64,000 nucleotides of DNA from Bacteroidota bacterium (lineage in GTDB: Bacteria; Bacteroidota; Bacteroidia; B-17B0; Aurantibacillaceae). Shown here one piece after another: positions 51,771-61,208 of this stretch; the stretch's first letter is position 1; every line of letters starts with the position of its first letter. The DNA is taken from NCBI GenBank assembly GCA_018267475.1, contig JAFDYI010000008.1, forward strand, positions 68,121 to 132,120. Reading direction: 5' to 3'. Made by a program: the position numbers and the translations under genes. Below the pieces are notes generated by a model. The model saw only the letters and a program-made list of their open reading frames with translations, was not told the origin of the DNA and made no database searches.

Positions 51771-52748
51771 TTATTGCTTAATAAATACTTCGGTAGCGCC
51801 AAACCCGTATTTACCATAATCTCCATCTTGAAAGCGAATGTCTTCGGCGTATTTTTTTAATACACATATAATTTCTTCTTTTAAACGCCCATTGCCTACG
51901 CCGTGTATAAACGTTATTTTGTAATAACGCTTAGCAATGGCCTCATCTAATTTTTGTTGAAAATGTTTGAGTTGTACTTGCAAAATCTCATGGTTGCTCA
52001 TGTTTTTAAACGAGTCTAATACGTTTTCGGCGTGCAAGTCCACTTCTTTCTCAACAAAAAAAACGGGGTTGTGATGCGGAATTGACTTTTTTTCTTGAGG
52101 CTTAAATTCTTTTACTTTTTTTAAACGCATCACATCCTCATCAGTAAGGGTTTCTTTTACTTTTTTGGTATCCACAAAATCGTTTTTTAGCGGGTGCAAC
52201 CATACCGGAAACCGAAATAAATCATGAGGCTCAAAAAGTTGGTGTTTCAACACCAAATCGCTTATTTGCACGCTTTGCACACAAGGTATTTGCGCTATAC
52301 ATTCTTGTTTTTTAAAAAACAACATTTCTACAGCATGTATCGCATTTTGTTTCAACTGTTCTTTGCTTATTTGTTGCAACGCTATGGTTTTAAATGGCTC
52401 TAACTCTCCTTTTTTTATAAGTTGATTTTTGTTTTTAATTTTTATGAAATACAAAAAAAACAAATGATAGCTAGAGGCGTTCAGTAAATGAAATTGATGT
52501 TTGGCTTGTAGCAAAGGCAACTCGTGGTCGGGCTCCACAACAAAATAAACGGCCTCTGTTTTGGATATAGCCTGCTTACTCGCAGCAGCATCCCACACTA
52601 TTTCGGTATCTATTAACACCAACTCCTCTATACGATACGGAATTTCAAAGCCGTTTACTTCTACAAAAGCAGTATGTTTATCTTTTAAACGGGTAACTAC
52701 GCCTTCGCCTTTTTCGTTTAAAAAACGGACTCTGTTTCCGGGTTTCAT
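51771..52748 (-). CDS. DUF2027/Smr-domain protein
   Basis: 325 residues from MKPGNRVRFLNEKGEG (ATG at 52748; 52754 adds two residues). The N-terminal 60 residues form a small beta domain (KPGNRVRFLNEKGEGVVTRLKDKHTAFVEVNGFEIPYRIEELVLID), the DUF2027 type. The middle is unassigned. The last 90 residues are an Smr domain (VDLHAENVL...QLKHFQQKLDEAIAKRYYKITFIHGVGNGRLKEEIICVL) with the DLHxE and HGxGxGxL motifs of MutS2-like nucleases. It may act on branched DNA or on RNA in stalled ribosomes; the family is split on this. It is 40 bp downstream of pdxJ on the same strand. Confidence 0.88.
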   Translation of the reverse strand: MKPGNRVRFLNEKGEGVVTRLKDKHTAFVEVNGFEIPYRIEELVLIDTEIVWDAAASKQAISKTEAVYFVVEPDHELPLLQAKHQFHLLNASSYHLFFLYFIKIKNKNQLIKKGELEPFKTIALQQISKEQLKQNAIHAVEMLFFKKQECIAQIPCVQSVQISDLVLKHQLFEPHDLFRFPVWLHPLKNDFVDTKKVKETLTDEDVMRLKKVKEFKPQEKKSIPHHNPVFFVEKEVDLHAENVLDSFKNMSNHEILQVQLKHFQQKLDEAIAKRYYKITFIHGVGNGRLKEEIICVLKKYAEDIRFQDGDYGKYGFGATEVFIKQ

Positions 52749-52788
52749 GTTCATGCCTGCTAAAATTATATTTTTCTCTCAAAAAAAA

Positions 52789-53511
52789 TCAGTTTTCTTT
52801 CAATTGTCTTTTATACATTTGAATGGTATTTTCTAAACCGTAGTACAAAGCATCGGAAACAAGGGCGTGCCCAATAGAAACTTCTAACAAGTGGGGTACG
52901 TTTTCTTTAAAAAATTTTACATTTTCTAAACTCAAATCGTGCCCTGCGTTTAGGCCTAAACCTAAACGGTGTGCCTCTATGGCGGCTTCCACAAAAGGTT
53001 TTATCGCTTCTTTTTTATTGGCTAAAAAATTTTTAGCGTAGCTTTCGGTATAAAGCTCTATGCGATGGGTGCCCGTTTTAGCAGCGCCTTGTATCATCTT
53101 TATATCGGCATCTACAAAAATGGAAGTGCGTATATTGTTTGTTTTAAATACAGAAATAATTTCCGCAAGGTAGCTTTGGTTCTTGTGTGTGTCCCAACCG
53201 TGGTTAGAGGTTAGCTGCGCTGTATCATCAGGTACTAAGGTAACTTGCGCGGGTTTTACGGCCAGCACCAAATCTATAAATTTTTGTTCTAAAGGGTTTC
53301 CCTCTATGTTAAACTCGGTATTAAGTACTTTTTTTAATTCATACACATCGGCGTAGCGTATGTGCCGCTCGTCGGGGCGCGGGTGTACGGTAATGCCTTG
53401 CGCGCCAAAGCGCTCGCAATCTTGCGCTACTTGTATAAGGTTGGGTGTGTTGCCCCCGCGGGCATTGCGCAAGGTGGCTATTTTATTTATGTTTACGCTT
53501 AGCTTCGTCAT
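52789..53511 (-). CDS. pdxJ: pyridoxine 5'-phosphate synthase
   Basis: 240 residues. The family start [51 protein letters not shown] is complete, and later segments [48 protein letters not shown] and [18 protein letters not shown] match PdxJ. It joins 3-amino-1-phosphoacetone and 1-deoxyxylulose 5-phosphate to make vitamin B6. The DUF2795 gene lies upstream on the same strand but is cut off by a strong terminator. Confidence 0.98.
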   Translation of the reverse strand: MTKLSVNINKIATLRNARGGNTPNLIQVAQDCERFGAQGITVHPRPDERHIRYADVYELKKVLNTEFNIEGNPLEQKFIDLVLAVKPAQVTLVPDDTAQLTSNHGWDTHKNQSYLAEIISVFKTNNIRTSIFVDADIKMIQGAAKTGTHRIELYTESYAKNFLANKKEAIKPFVEAAIEAHRLGLGLNAGHDLSLENVKFFKENVPHLLEVSIGHALVSDALYYGLENTIQMYKRQLKEN

Positions 53512-53525
53512 TGGGTTAAAGGTAC

Positions 53526-53555
53526 AAAAAAAGGAAAGTGCTGCTTTCCTTTTTT
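53526..53555 (-). terminator. intrinsic terminator between the DUF2795 gene and pdxJ
   Basis: A stem of at least 12 bp (53526-53538 with 53544-53555) with a 5-base loop and A/T tracts at both ends. Confidence 0.85.
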
Positions 53556-53579
53556 ATATTTTTTTAAATCGTTTTATTT

Positions 53580-53801
53580 TTAAAACTCATCTTCGTTAAA
53601 GAAAAAATCATCTTTTGATGGATAATCAGGCCATATCTCTTCAATATTTTCATACGACTCGCCCTCGTCTTCAATTTCTTGCAAATTTTCTATTACCTCC
53701 ATAGGGGCGCCCGAGCGCATGGCAAAATCTATCAATTCATCTTTGGTGGCAGGCCAAGGCGCATCTTCTAACCACGATGCCAATTCAAGTGTCCAATACA
53801 T
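53580..53801 (-). CDS. DUF2795 small acidic protein
   Basis: 73 residues, strongly acidic, with the family pattern MYWTLELASWLEDAPWPATKDELIDFAMRSGAPMEVIENLQEI followed by an acidic Tyr/Trp-containing tail (EDEGESYENIEEIWPDYPSKDDFFFNEDEF). The protein is widely conserved in the phylum with no known activity. It is cytoplasmic and probably monocistronic, since a strong terminator follows. Confidence 0.85.
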   Translation of the reverse strand: MYWTLELASWLEDAPWPATKDELIDFAMRSGAPMEVIENLQEIEDEGESYENIEEIWPDYPSKDDFFFNEDEF

Positions 53802-54085
53802 ATTATTTTTGTTTTAAATTAAACCTTTTCCAAAATTAAAAATCAAACAGGGTAGTTTAATTTTTGTGCAAAGCAATAAAATTTTCTGTGTTTTCAAAAA
53901 TTATTTTAAAAAATTATTTTATTGATAATGAACTGTTTAATTATTTTTTGAAGAAAATGTTTTTTTTATTTGCTGTAAGTAGCGCCGCATACAAGCAAGA
54001 AGTATCTTTGTTGCCGCATACAAACAACATAAAAAGAAAAGCTCGTAGTGAAATTGATTTTTGAAAAATAGTAAAGCCCATTTGT

Positions 54086-56803
54086 ATGAATTTTATAAAA
54101 AAAACGGTGAAGTACGCAGGCATTATCCTGCTGGCTGTGTTGCTTGCGCTCATAAGTGTCCCCTTTCTGTTTAAAGAAAAAATAAAACAACTGCTTCTTA
54201 CCGAAATAGACAAAAACATAAAAGCACAGGTCAATTTTTCTACCTTAGAATTTTCCTCTTTTAAAAAATTTCCACGCTTTTCGGTAGAGTTAAACGACCC
54301 TGTGCTGATAGGTATAAACGAGTTTGCCGGAGATACTTTAGTTTTTGCCAAATCAATAGAAGTGTCGTTAAATATAATGAAACTGCTAAAGGGGCATGTT
54401 GAAATAAAGGGCATTGATTTAGAAAACCCCATGGTATATCTGCGGGTACTAAAAAACGGCGATGCCAATTACAACATCACCTCAAGCAGCGATACTACCA
54501 CAGGAAAAACACCCGCTGCCGAAAAAAAATTCAACATCGCTATAGATAAATGGAGTATTACCAACGGCCGCATCATATACGATGATAAGCTTCAAAAAAC
54601 ATTTATCGCTATTGGCGGACTATACCACAACGGATCCGGCGATTTTGAGCAAGACATCTCCAACTTAGATATTACCACAAGAGTAACCGACCTTACCTTG
54701 CACTACAACGATATAAACTATTTTACCAAGAAAAAATTTGCTGCCGACTTACAAATGGAACTAAATGTAAAAGACAAAAAATTTACCTTCAAAGACCACA
54801 ACTTTCAATTAGGTGAGTTTAAATTTGGTTTTGAAGGCTTTTTTAAAATCTTAAAAAGCGGTTATCAAACCGATTTAAAATTTGTAGTGAAAGAAACGAA
54901 ATTCAAAAACATTTTATCGCTGCTGCCCGGCGTATATCAAAAAGATATGGAAGGTATTGATACCAGAGGCGATTTTTCTTTAAACGGATTTGTAAAAGGT
55001 ATATACGATGCCGCCCACAACAAAGTACCCGACTTCCATATTGATTTGCAAGTAATAAACGCCTATTTTAAATATCAACACTTGCCAAAAGCCTTAGAAA
55101 ACATAAACTTAGAGTTGATAGCCGACAACACCAGCGGCGACCCCGAAAACAGCACCTATCACCTAAAAAAGTTCCATGTAGAAATGGATAAAGAACCTAT
55201 TGATGCTACCCTGTTTTTAAAAGGAAAAAACAACAAACAAATAAAAGCCGATATAAAACTAAAAGCCAACCTGTCCGAAATAGAAAAAATGTATCCTATT
55301 AAAGATATAACCCTGCGCGGCATGCTAAAATCTGAAATAAAAATAGAAGGTATTTACAACGCCGAAAAAAAACTATTTCCAAAAACAGACGCCTTTATTA
55401 CATTGGAACAAGGTTATGTAAAATCAAGCCAATCGCCTATAGATATGGATAGCATAGCCACAAAAATAGAGGTGCAAAACCCCAGTGGCAACCTATCCGA
55501 TACAAAAGTAAATGTAAGCAGCCTTACCTTTTTGCTAGATCACGAACCTTTTGTGATGAGTGGCTCTCTGTTGGATATGAAAGACTACAACTACCAAGTG
55601 CAAGTTGATGGCCTGCTTGATTTAGCAAAGCTTACGCAGGTATATCCCCTTAGCAATACCAAACTAAGCGGAACCGTAGATATAGATATAAAAACATCGG
55701 GGAACCTAAGCGATATAGAAGCAAAAAAATACACGCAGCTACAGGCTAGCGGCACCGTTGAAATGAAAAACGTGTCATACAAAAATAGCGAGATCGCCTT
55801 CCCCATTCATATTGACGATGCCCTGCTGAGCTTTAATGCACATAAAATTGATCTCACCCGTTTCAAAGCCGAATTTGGAAAAAGCAACCTCCTGCTGGGC
55901 GGGCATGTGTATGATTACGTTCCCTTTATCATCAGGCCCGATGCCCCTATAAAAGGCGAATTAATCATGCAATGCGATACTATAGATTTAAACGAATGGT
56001 TTCCAAGTAGTGCCCCTACTGCCACCGTACAGGTAAACACACATACTGTACGTACACAAACTATACAGCCACAAGTAGCCTCTATGCCTGGCAACCTGTC
56101 TTTTACTTTCGATTCGGATATTAAAAAAATAATTTTTGGGCAAATGGAAATCTCAAACCTAGATGGTGAAATACGTATAGCAAATGGAGTGCTCACACTA
56201 AACGAAACAGGTTTCAACACCTTAGACTCTAAAATGAAGCTAAGCGGAAGCTACCACGCCCAAAGCCCGCAGCGCGCCGCCTTTGATATGAACATAGATA
56301 TTGCTAAATTAGATTTTAATAAAGCTTACAAAACCTTTGTGGACGCAAAAAGCAACTGCCCCGCAGCAGGCAATTTTTCTACACAATATAAAATAAAAGG
56401 AGAGCTAAACCCCGACTACTCGCCCATATACAGCAGCCTTGCTGGCAGCGGGCTGATACACATTGACAGCGTAGCGGTAAAGGGTATGAAGCTGATGAAC
56501 CACCTAAAAAACATTTCTAAAAAACAAGAATTTAACGATCCCAACTTGCGCGATGTAAGCATCAGCTCCGAAATAAAAAATGGAAAATTTGTGATGAAAC
56601 CCTTCTCGTTTCAAATAAGTAAATTTTTAACCGAAGTAGAGGGCGACCAAGGCCTGGCCGATGAAAGCCTAAACTACCTTATTAAACTATCGGTACTGCC
56701 TTTTACTAAAATAAAAATTCCGGTAAGCATTACCGGCACCTCCTCCAAACCCGATATTAAAATAGGAAAAGGATTTAATGCCTCCGACTTTGATAAACTG
56801 TAA
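54086..56803 (+). CDS. AsmA-like envelope protein
   Basis: 905 residues. The N-terminal membrane helix (TVKYAGIILLAVLLALISVPFLF) is followed by the AsmA N-terminal pattern KEKIKQLLLTEIDKNIKAQVNFSTLEFSSFKKFPRFSVELNDPVLIG. A long series of beta strands follows, with the AsmA C-terminal region near SGLIHIDSVAVKGMKLMNHLKNISKK and KIKIPVSITGTSSKPDIKIGKG. AsmA/TamB-like proteins form periplasmic beta-grooves that move lipids or assist outer-membrane assembly; I infer the same here. A -7-like box TATCTTTG at 54003-54010 lies upstream. Confidence 0.87.
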   Translation: MNFIKKTVKYAGIILLAVLLALISVPFLFKEKIKQLLLTEIDKNIKAQVNFSTLEFSSFKKFPRFSVELNDPVLIGINEFAGDTLVFAKSIEVSLNIMKLLKGHVEIKGIDLENPMVYLRVLKNGDANYNITSSSDTTTGKTPAAEKKFNIAIDKWSITNGRIIYDDKLQKTFIAIGGLYHNGSGDFEQDISNLDITTRVTDLTLHYNDINYFTKKKFAADLQMELNVKDKKFTFKDHNFQLGEFKFGFEGFFKILKSGYQTDLKFVVKETKFKNILSLLPGVYQKDMEGIDTRGDFSLNGFVKGIYDAAHNKVPDFHIDLQVINAYFKYQHLPKALENINLELIADNTSGDPENSTYHLKKFHVEMDKEPIDATLFLKGKNNKQIKADIKLKANLSEIEKMYPIKDITLRGMLKSEIKIEGIYNAEKKLFPKTDAFITLEQGYVKSSQSPIDMDSIATKIEVQNPSGNLSDTKVNVSSLTFLLDHEPFVMSGSLLDMKDYNYQVQVDGLLDLAKLTQVYPLSNTKLSGTVDIDIKTSGNLSDIEAKKYTQLQASGTVEMKNVSYKNSEIAFPIHIDDALLSFNAHKIDLTRFKAEFGKSNLLLGGHVYDYVPFIIRPDAPIKGELIMQCDTIDLNEWFPSSAPTATVQVNTHTVRTQTIQPQVASMPGNLSFTFDSDIKKIIFGQMEISNLDGEIRIANGVLTLNETGFNTLDSKMKLSGSYHAQSPQRAAFDMNIDIAKLDFNKAYKTFVDAKSNCPAAGNFSTQYKIKGELNPDYSPIYSSLAGSGLIHIDSVAVKGMKLMNHLKNISKKQEFNDPNLRDVSISSEIKNGKFVMKPFSFQISKFLTEVEGDQGLADESLNYLIKLSVLPFTKIKIPVSITGTSSKPDIKIGKGFNASDFDKL

Positions 56804-56852
56804 GACATTACTGATAGTGGCTACATTCTCGTAAAAAGAATAAACGATGCCA

Positions 56853-57341
56853 TCACCCCTTATTTATTGGTTTAAAGCCGTGGCTGCACTTCCCGTTTTT
56901 TTGCACACCCTGGCACTTGCCATAGAGGGTAAGGGAGTGTCGCTCTATATCAAACTTTAAAATTTCGCCGGCCATTTGCTGTATTTGTTGCAAGCGGGGG
57001 TCGCAAAACTCAAATACATGCTCACAATCTTGACAGATAAGATGGTCGTGCTGGCGGTACATATAGGCTTTTTCAAACAGAGCTTGGTTTTTTCCAAACT
57101 GATGTTTTATTATGAGGTTACACTCCAACAGTACTTCTACCGTGTTGTACAAGGTGGCGCGGCTTACTTGGTATTTTTTATTTTTCATGTGCACATACAG
57201 CGTTTCTATATCAAAGTGCCCTTGCATGCTGTATATTTCATCTAGTATGGCAAAGCGTTCTGATGTTTTGCGCAGTTGTTTTGCTTCCAAATGTTCGGTA
57301 AGAATTTGCTTTACTTTGTTTTTTATATCTAAAGGGGTCAT
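56853..57341 (-). CDS. Fur-family transcription regulator
   Basis: 162 residues. The N-terminal winged helix contains [54 protein letters not shown]. The metal site appears in [19 protein letters not shown] with a CxxC pair, and a further Cys pair lies in [14 protein letters not shown]. It is a Fur/Zur/PerR-type repressor; which metal or peroxide it senses cannot be fixed from sequence. It is the last gene of a three-gene operon after the OmpA-like and hypothetical genes (8-10 bp gaps). Confidence 0.92.
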   Translation of the reverse strand: MTPLDIKNKVKQILTEHLEAKQLRKTSERFAILDEIYSMQGHFDIETLYVHMKNKKYQVSRATLYNTVEVLLECNLIIKHQFGKNQALFEKAYMYRQHDHLICQDCEHVFEFCDPRLQQIQQMAGEILKFDIERHSLTLYGKCQGVQKNGKCSHGFKPINKG

Positions 57342-57349
57342 GGTGGTGC

Positions 57350-58201
57350 TTATTTATCTTCGGTGTCGTTTTCATCTATATTACTTCCGGCTCGGTTCAA
57401 GCCTTTGTAGTCGGCCTCAGTGCCTTTATGCAGAGTAAACTTAGGGCCGGTGCCTGGCAAAAGCGCATACTCTTTAAACACGTTAGGGAAAGAAAGGGTG
57501 GGTGCGTTTTTTCTGTTTACTCTTTTTTCTTCTATAGGAAAAGAAAAAATACATTTTTCAAAAGGCTTGCCGTTTTCGTAATAAAAATCCTCGTTACGAC
57601 GCCCGGTATTCGTAAACTTGCCTCCATCAGCCGTTTTTAAAACTACATTGTTGTACATCAATGCTAAAAATTTATCGCCTTTGTAGGATACCTCGGCCAC
57701 AATACGGTAACCATCTTTTGCCATATCGCGGTCTTTCATAACCCACTTTACGGGGCCATTCTCTCGTATATTTTCTTTCAAAAACAAAAGGTCGTCAAAG
57801 TTATACGTGTTTAATACGTTGCCACTCATTTGTATTTTACTCATATTGATATTTACTTGGGCAGATCGGCAATCTTTTCCCTCTATTTTTAGCACAAAGC
57901 TTTTAGAAAACTTAGGCGGTACCACAAATACCTTTTTTTTAACGGCATTTATTTTGTCGGTATTAGCACCCAGCGTTCCAAAAATATCGGCCGGATTAAA
58001 AATTAAAAAATTATTTGTCATATTAGTAACCGATACACGGCACTTAAAATATTCGTCGGTAGCTACGCTCCGGCTTATTTCATAGTGATTGCCGTTGTAT
58101 TCAAACAAGGTATCGCGGAAGAAAAATTTTTTTTCTTCTTGAGATACGGCACTCATTGTTTCTACAAACACAAAGGTCATTAAAAGAATGGTTTTTTTCA
58201 T
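57350..58201 (-). CDS. exported hypothetical protein, 283 aa
   Basis: 283 residues with a signal peptide ([21 protein letters not shown]). The mature protein is beta-rich with two well-spaced Cys (about 89 and 121 by position in the strand pattern) and segments such as [27 protein letters not shown] and [24 protein letters not shown] that look like an immunoglobulin-like fold. I do not recognise a family. It lies 10 bp after the OmpA-family gene and 8 bp before fur, so it is co-expressed with both. Confidence 0.7.
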   Translation of the reverse strand: MKKTILLMTFVFVETMSAVSQEEKKFFFRDTLFEYNGNHYEISRSVATDEYFKCRVSVTNMTNNFLIFNPADIFGTLGANTDKINAVKKKVFVVPPKFSKSFVLKIEGKDCRSAQVNINMSKIQMSGNVLNTYNFDDLLFLKENIRENGPVKWVMKDRDMAKDGYRIVAEVSYKGDKFLALMYNNVVLKTADGGKFTNTGRRNEDFYYENGKPFEKCIFSFPIEEKRVNRKNAPTLSFPNVFKEYALLPGTGPKFTLHKGTEADYKGLNRAGSNIDENDTEDK

Positions 58202-58211
58202 GATATATTGA

Positions 58212-59288
58212 TTATTGTTTTACTATTTCAAATTCTACCCTGCGGTTTTTGGTTCTTCCTTCTTCGGTACTGTTGTCGGCAATAGGTTGCGAGCTTCCGT
58301 AGCCTTGAAAGTACAATTTATTTTGCACACCGTGCGTTATTAAATACTCAAACACAGCGCGGGCGCGTTGTTCCGACAGGCGGTTGCTTTTAGCGGCAGA
58401 GCCGGTGTTATCAGAGTGGCCGTTTATTTTTATAATCATATTAGGATGGCGGAAAAGGTACTGCACCAACTTATTGAGCTCGGCATACGATTCGGGAAGT
58501 AGGTACGATTTTCCTAAATCAAACGCAATTTTTAGTGTTATTTTTTCTCCGGCGTGTACATTCTGATTGACTTGAAGCACCGAATCTTTTTCGTAACGCA
58601 TGCTATCTACATATACTGTTTTTATTTCATCTTCTTTAGGTTTTATCCATTTTAGCGATACATCATCTACAAAATAATACGCTTCTTTAAAACCCGGTTT
58701 TAGTATATTTATTTTAGCCATGTCGGCTTTTATTTTTAAAGAAAAATTACCTAAAGTCAAGTATTTTTCACCTCCCGATGCACGATACGTTCCTGAAAAT
58801 TTAAACCAACAATAACCCCCGGAAAGCACTCCTTTTTTAGCGGCTATCGTATCTAAAATATATTCTTTTTCAGGGTAATTTACCGCTTTCATACCTGCTT
58901 TAGAAAAATAAGCTCCAAACGACTTTAGCTGGGCATTACTCCAAAAAGCCAAACGCAGGTAGCACTCAAAGCGGTAATTGTTGCCATGTTTCAAAGGCTC
59001 TGATAGTTTTACCTCCAAAAACTCTTTATATTTTTTTTGGAAACGAAGCCCTATGTAGCAGTCGCCCGTGCGAGCACCCTTGCATTTACTAGTATCATTG
59101 CTGATGGGTTCTTGATAATAATCTACCGAAGCAATCGCTTTCCACGGAATGGCATTTTTTAAATTGTTTCCCTTTTTTTTATAATTCTCAAAACTACCGT
59201 TAGGTACCAAATTTTTATCTACGAGAGTTTGAGACAAAAGGCTTTTACATTCCAAAAAAACAAGTATGACTGTTATAAAAAAACGCAT
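58212..59288 (-). CDS. OmpA-family outer-membrane protein
   Basis: 358 residues. Signal peptide MRFFITVILVFLECKSLLS|Q. Residues about 28-210 form a beta-sandwich-like region starting NLVPNGSFENYKKKGNNLKNAIPWKAIASVDYY, of carbohydrate-binding-module appearance. The C-terminal 105 residues are an OmpA peptidoglycan-binding domain: DLGKSYLLPESYAELNKLVQYLFRHPNMIIKINGHSDNTGSAAKSNRLSEQRARAVFEYLITHGV, with the NxxLSxxRA motif. It tethers the outer membrane or a surface structure to the wall. It heads the operon with the exported hypothetical protein and fur. Confidence 0.92.
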   Translation of the reverse strand: MRFFITVILVFLECKSLLSQTLVDKNLVPNGSFENYKKKGNNLKNAIPWKAIASVDYYQEPISNDTSKCKGARTGDCYIGLRFQKKYKEFLEVKLSEPLKHGNNYRFECYLRLAFWSNAQLKSFGAYFSKAGMKAVNYPEKEYILDTIAAKKGVLSGGYCWFKFSGTYRASGGEKYLTLGNFSLKIKADMAKINILKPGFKEAYYFVDDVSLKWIKPKEDEIKTVYVDSMRYEKDSVLQVNQNVHAGEKITLKIAFDLGKSYLLPESYAELNKLVQYLFRHPNMIIKINGHSDNTGSAAKSNRLSEQRARAVFEYLITHGVQNKLYFQGYGSSQPIADNSTEEGRTKNRRVEFEIVKQ

Positions 59289-59660
59289 ATATGGGGTAAA
59301 AATATAAAAAAAACGGCACGCTTGCGTTTTTTACGAAAACCCATTGAATTTGCGAAAAATAATTCCTTGAGCAGCTCAAGTATATGGGCAGAAAGGTTTT
59401 GGAATTGCTACCTTTTAGTGGACATTTTTTTATTATCTTCTTCCCAACTACATTTAACCTAATCACACCTTAATCTCTGATTCTATAAATAATTCTTAGC
59501 ATAGATATAATTGCCCTTTTAAAAACCGAATAACTCATTCGTTTCATATTTCAAAAAAGTTAATAATTGTTAATTAAAGGCAGTTTTTTCAAGCAAGCAA
59601 TTAGCACTTGTCATTTTATTCTTACTTTAGTTCCTGATAAAAACACTTTTTTTAAGTACC
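59289..59660. other. 372-bp intergenic region between divergent operons
   Basis: No gene is supported; short open frames on both strands lack starts or composition of coding DNA. It is A/T-rich with repeated TTAATAATTGTTAATTAAAG-like stretches near 59561-59580. It must hold the promoters of both the OmpA operon and the S74 operon, but I see no clean TTG-N19-TAnnTTTG match. Confidence 0.4.
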
Positions 59661-61208
59661 ATGCGGAAAATTTATTATTTCATTTGCTTAAGCATACTTA
59701 CTAAAACATCTATAGAAGCCCAAAACGTAGGCATCAACACAGCCGGAACGGCCGCCAACGCCAGCAGCATTTTAGATTTAAACACCGGCAACTCGTATGC
59801 CAGCCCGAATGGCAAAGGCGTTCTTTTTCCTAACGTAGCCCTTACCGGCACCGGCGATGCCACTACGGTTACAAGTCCGGCTACCAGTTTGTGGGTATAT
59901 AATACCGCCACTGCAGGAGCAGGAGCCACCGCCGTAACGCCTGGCTACTACTATTGGGACGGAACCAAATGGGTAAGCGTAAGCGGCAATGCCTGGCTTA
60001 CCGTAGGCAACGCAGGCACCACAGCCGGAACTAATTTTTTAGGCACCACCGATAATCAAGATTTAGTATTAAAAACAAACGGGACGGAATGGGTACGCGT
60101 GCGCAACATGGGTAATGTAGGAGTAAACACCTCGGGAGCACTGCCCACCTCAAAATTACAAGTAAACGAATACTACGATACCACGATAGCCCTTACTCCT
60201 TTTCAATCGGCAGCCGGCAACTTGGCAGGGATAAGCGTATATAGCACTACCGATTTTATAGGCATGACCACCGTTAATAGAGCTAACAGCGTCTCCTCTT
60301 CCGATAATTCGGACGCGATGATATACTGGGGCGACAACCCCGGTAAAAGTTTGCGCTTTGCATTTATGAATTACGGCATTGGCGCACCCGGCATAGAAAA
60401 ACCTCAAGAAGCGATGCGTATTGTAGGCGGAACAGGCGATGTGCGTATAGGAACGCCCTACTACTACAACCAATGCGGCGGCACCACCGCTACCGAAAGT
60501 ACTCCTATGAAGTTTGCTGTCATGGGCGGCTTTTCTTCTTTCGGAAACTTTAATAACGACCCGGCTGTAAACGCAGCTCCCCCCGTTACTACCTGGGCCA
60601 ACGGGGTAGGAGCCTTAGCCCTTGGCATGAACCGAAACGCCGGAACCAGCAACGTAGATTTTTGGAACAACTCAGACCCCAACAACGGCGCAGCGGCATT
60701 AGGAATTAACGACAGGGGGTTTAATTTCCGTAACTTTCAAGGATCGGGAGGCAGCTGTTCTGAAAATTTATTGATGACCTTAGATGGAAGCGGCAACCTT
60801 ACCTTGGCTAACTATGCCGGGGCCGGCGGGCAGGTAAACGCATACGCCTTTAACACCCTTTCGGATAAACGAGCAAAACAAAACATTGAAACCTGGACTG
60901 ACGACGCTTCACAAAAAATCATGCAACTAAAAACCAAAAGCTACCAATACAAAAACATTTCATACGCCCCTTTGCATAAGTTAGAAATAAAAGAAGAAAG
61001 TAATGGGCAAGAGCAAATAGGGTTGCTGGCACAAGAGGTATATACCGTTTTCCCTCAGGCGGTACATAAACCTGCCGACGAAAACAACGAACTTTGGTCT
61101 ATTGATTATGCTAAATTAGTACCTCTTTTAATTAAAGGATTTCAAGAGCAACAGCAACAAATAGAGCAATTGAAAAAACAAGTAGAACAATTAAATAACA
61201 AGAAATAA
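59661..61208 (+). CDS. secreted protein with C-terminal peptidase S74 intramolecular chaperone
   Basis: 515 residues. Signal peptide ending IEA|Q. The N-terminal 110 residues (NVGINTAGTAANASSILDLN through GYYYWDGTKWVSVSGNAWLT) are nearly identical to the next gene. The middle is Gly/Asn-rich, like tail-fibre shafts. The C-terminal 115 residues are an S74 domain: LSDKRAKQNIETW, GLLAQEVYTVFPQAV, WSIDYAKLVPLLIKGFQ, then a coiled coil. Ser401 and Lys406 (S-x4-K) match the self-cleavage dyad of phage tailspike chaperones, so the domain probably trimerises the protein and cuts itself off. The stop overlaps the next ATG (TAATG). Confidence 0.9.
   Translation: MRKIYYFICLSILTKTSIEAQNVGINTAGTAANASSILDLNTGNSYASPNGKGVLFPNVALTGTGDATTVTSPATSLWVYNTATAGAGATAVTPGYYYWDGTKWVSVSGNAWLTVGNAGTTAGTNFLGTTDNQDLVLKTNGTEWVRVRNMGNVGVNTSGALPTSKLQVNEYYDTTIALTPFQSAAGNLAGISVYSTTDFIGMTTVNRANSVSSSDNSDAMIYWGDNPGKSLRFAFMNYGIGAPGIEKPQEAMRIVGGTGDVRIGTPYYYNQCGGTTATESTPMKFAVMGGFSSFGNFNNDPAVNAAPPVTTWANGVGALALGMNRNAGTSNVDFWNNSDPNNGAAALGINDRGFNFRNFQGSGGSCSENLLMTLDGSGNLTLANYAGAGGQVNAYAFNTLSDKRAKQNIETWTDDASQKIMQLKTKSYQYKNISYAPLHKLEIKEESNGQEQIGLLAQEVYTVFPQAVHKPADENNELWSIDYAKLVPLLIKGFQEQQQQIEQLKKQVEQLNNKK
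59721..60002 (+). repeat. 282-bp direct repeat, copy 1
   Basis: I count about ten differences in 282 aligned bases to copy 2 at 61262-61543, nearly all silent. Only one residue differs (Ser to Ala). Confidence 0.92.

Noticed and set aside
53864..54064. 66-codon frame upstream of the AsmA-like gene
   Set aside because: It lies in A/T-rich spacer, contains the promoter-like box and direct repeats, and its translation resembles nothing.
59229..59466. Two overlapping small frames before the S74 operon
   Set aside because: Both overlap the start of the OmpA gene or an A/T-rich spacer and have no credible start context or composition.
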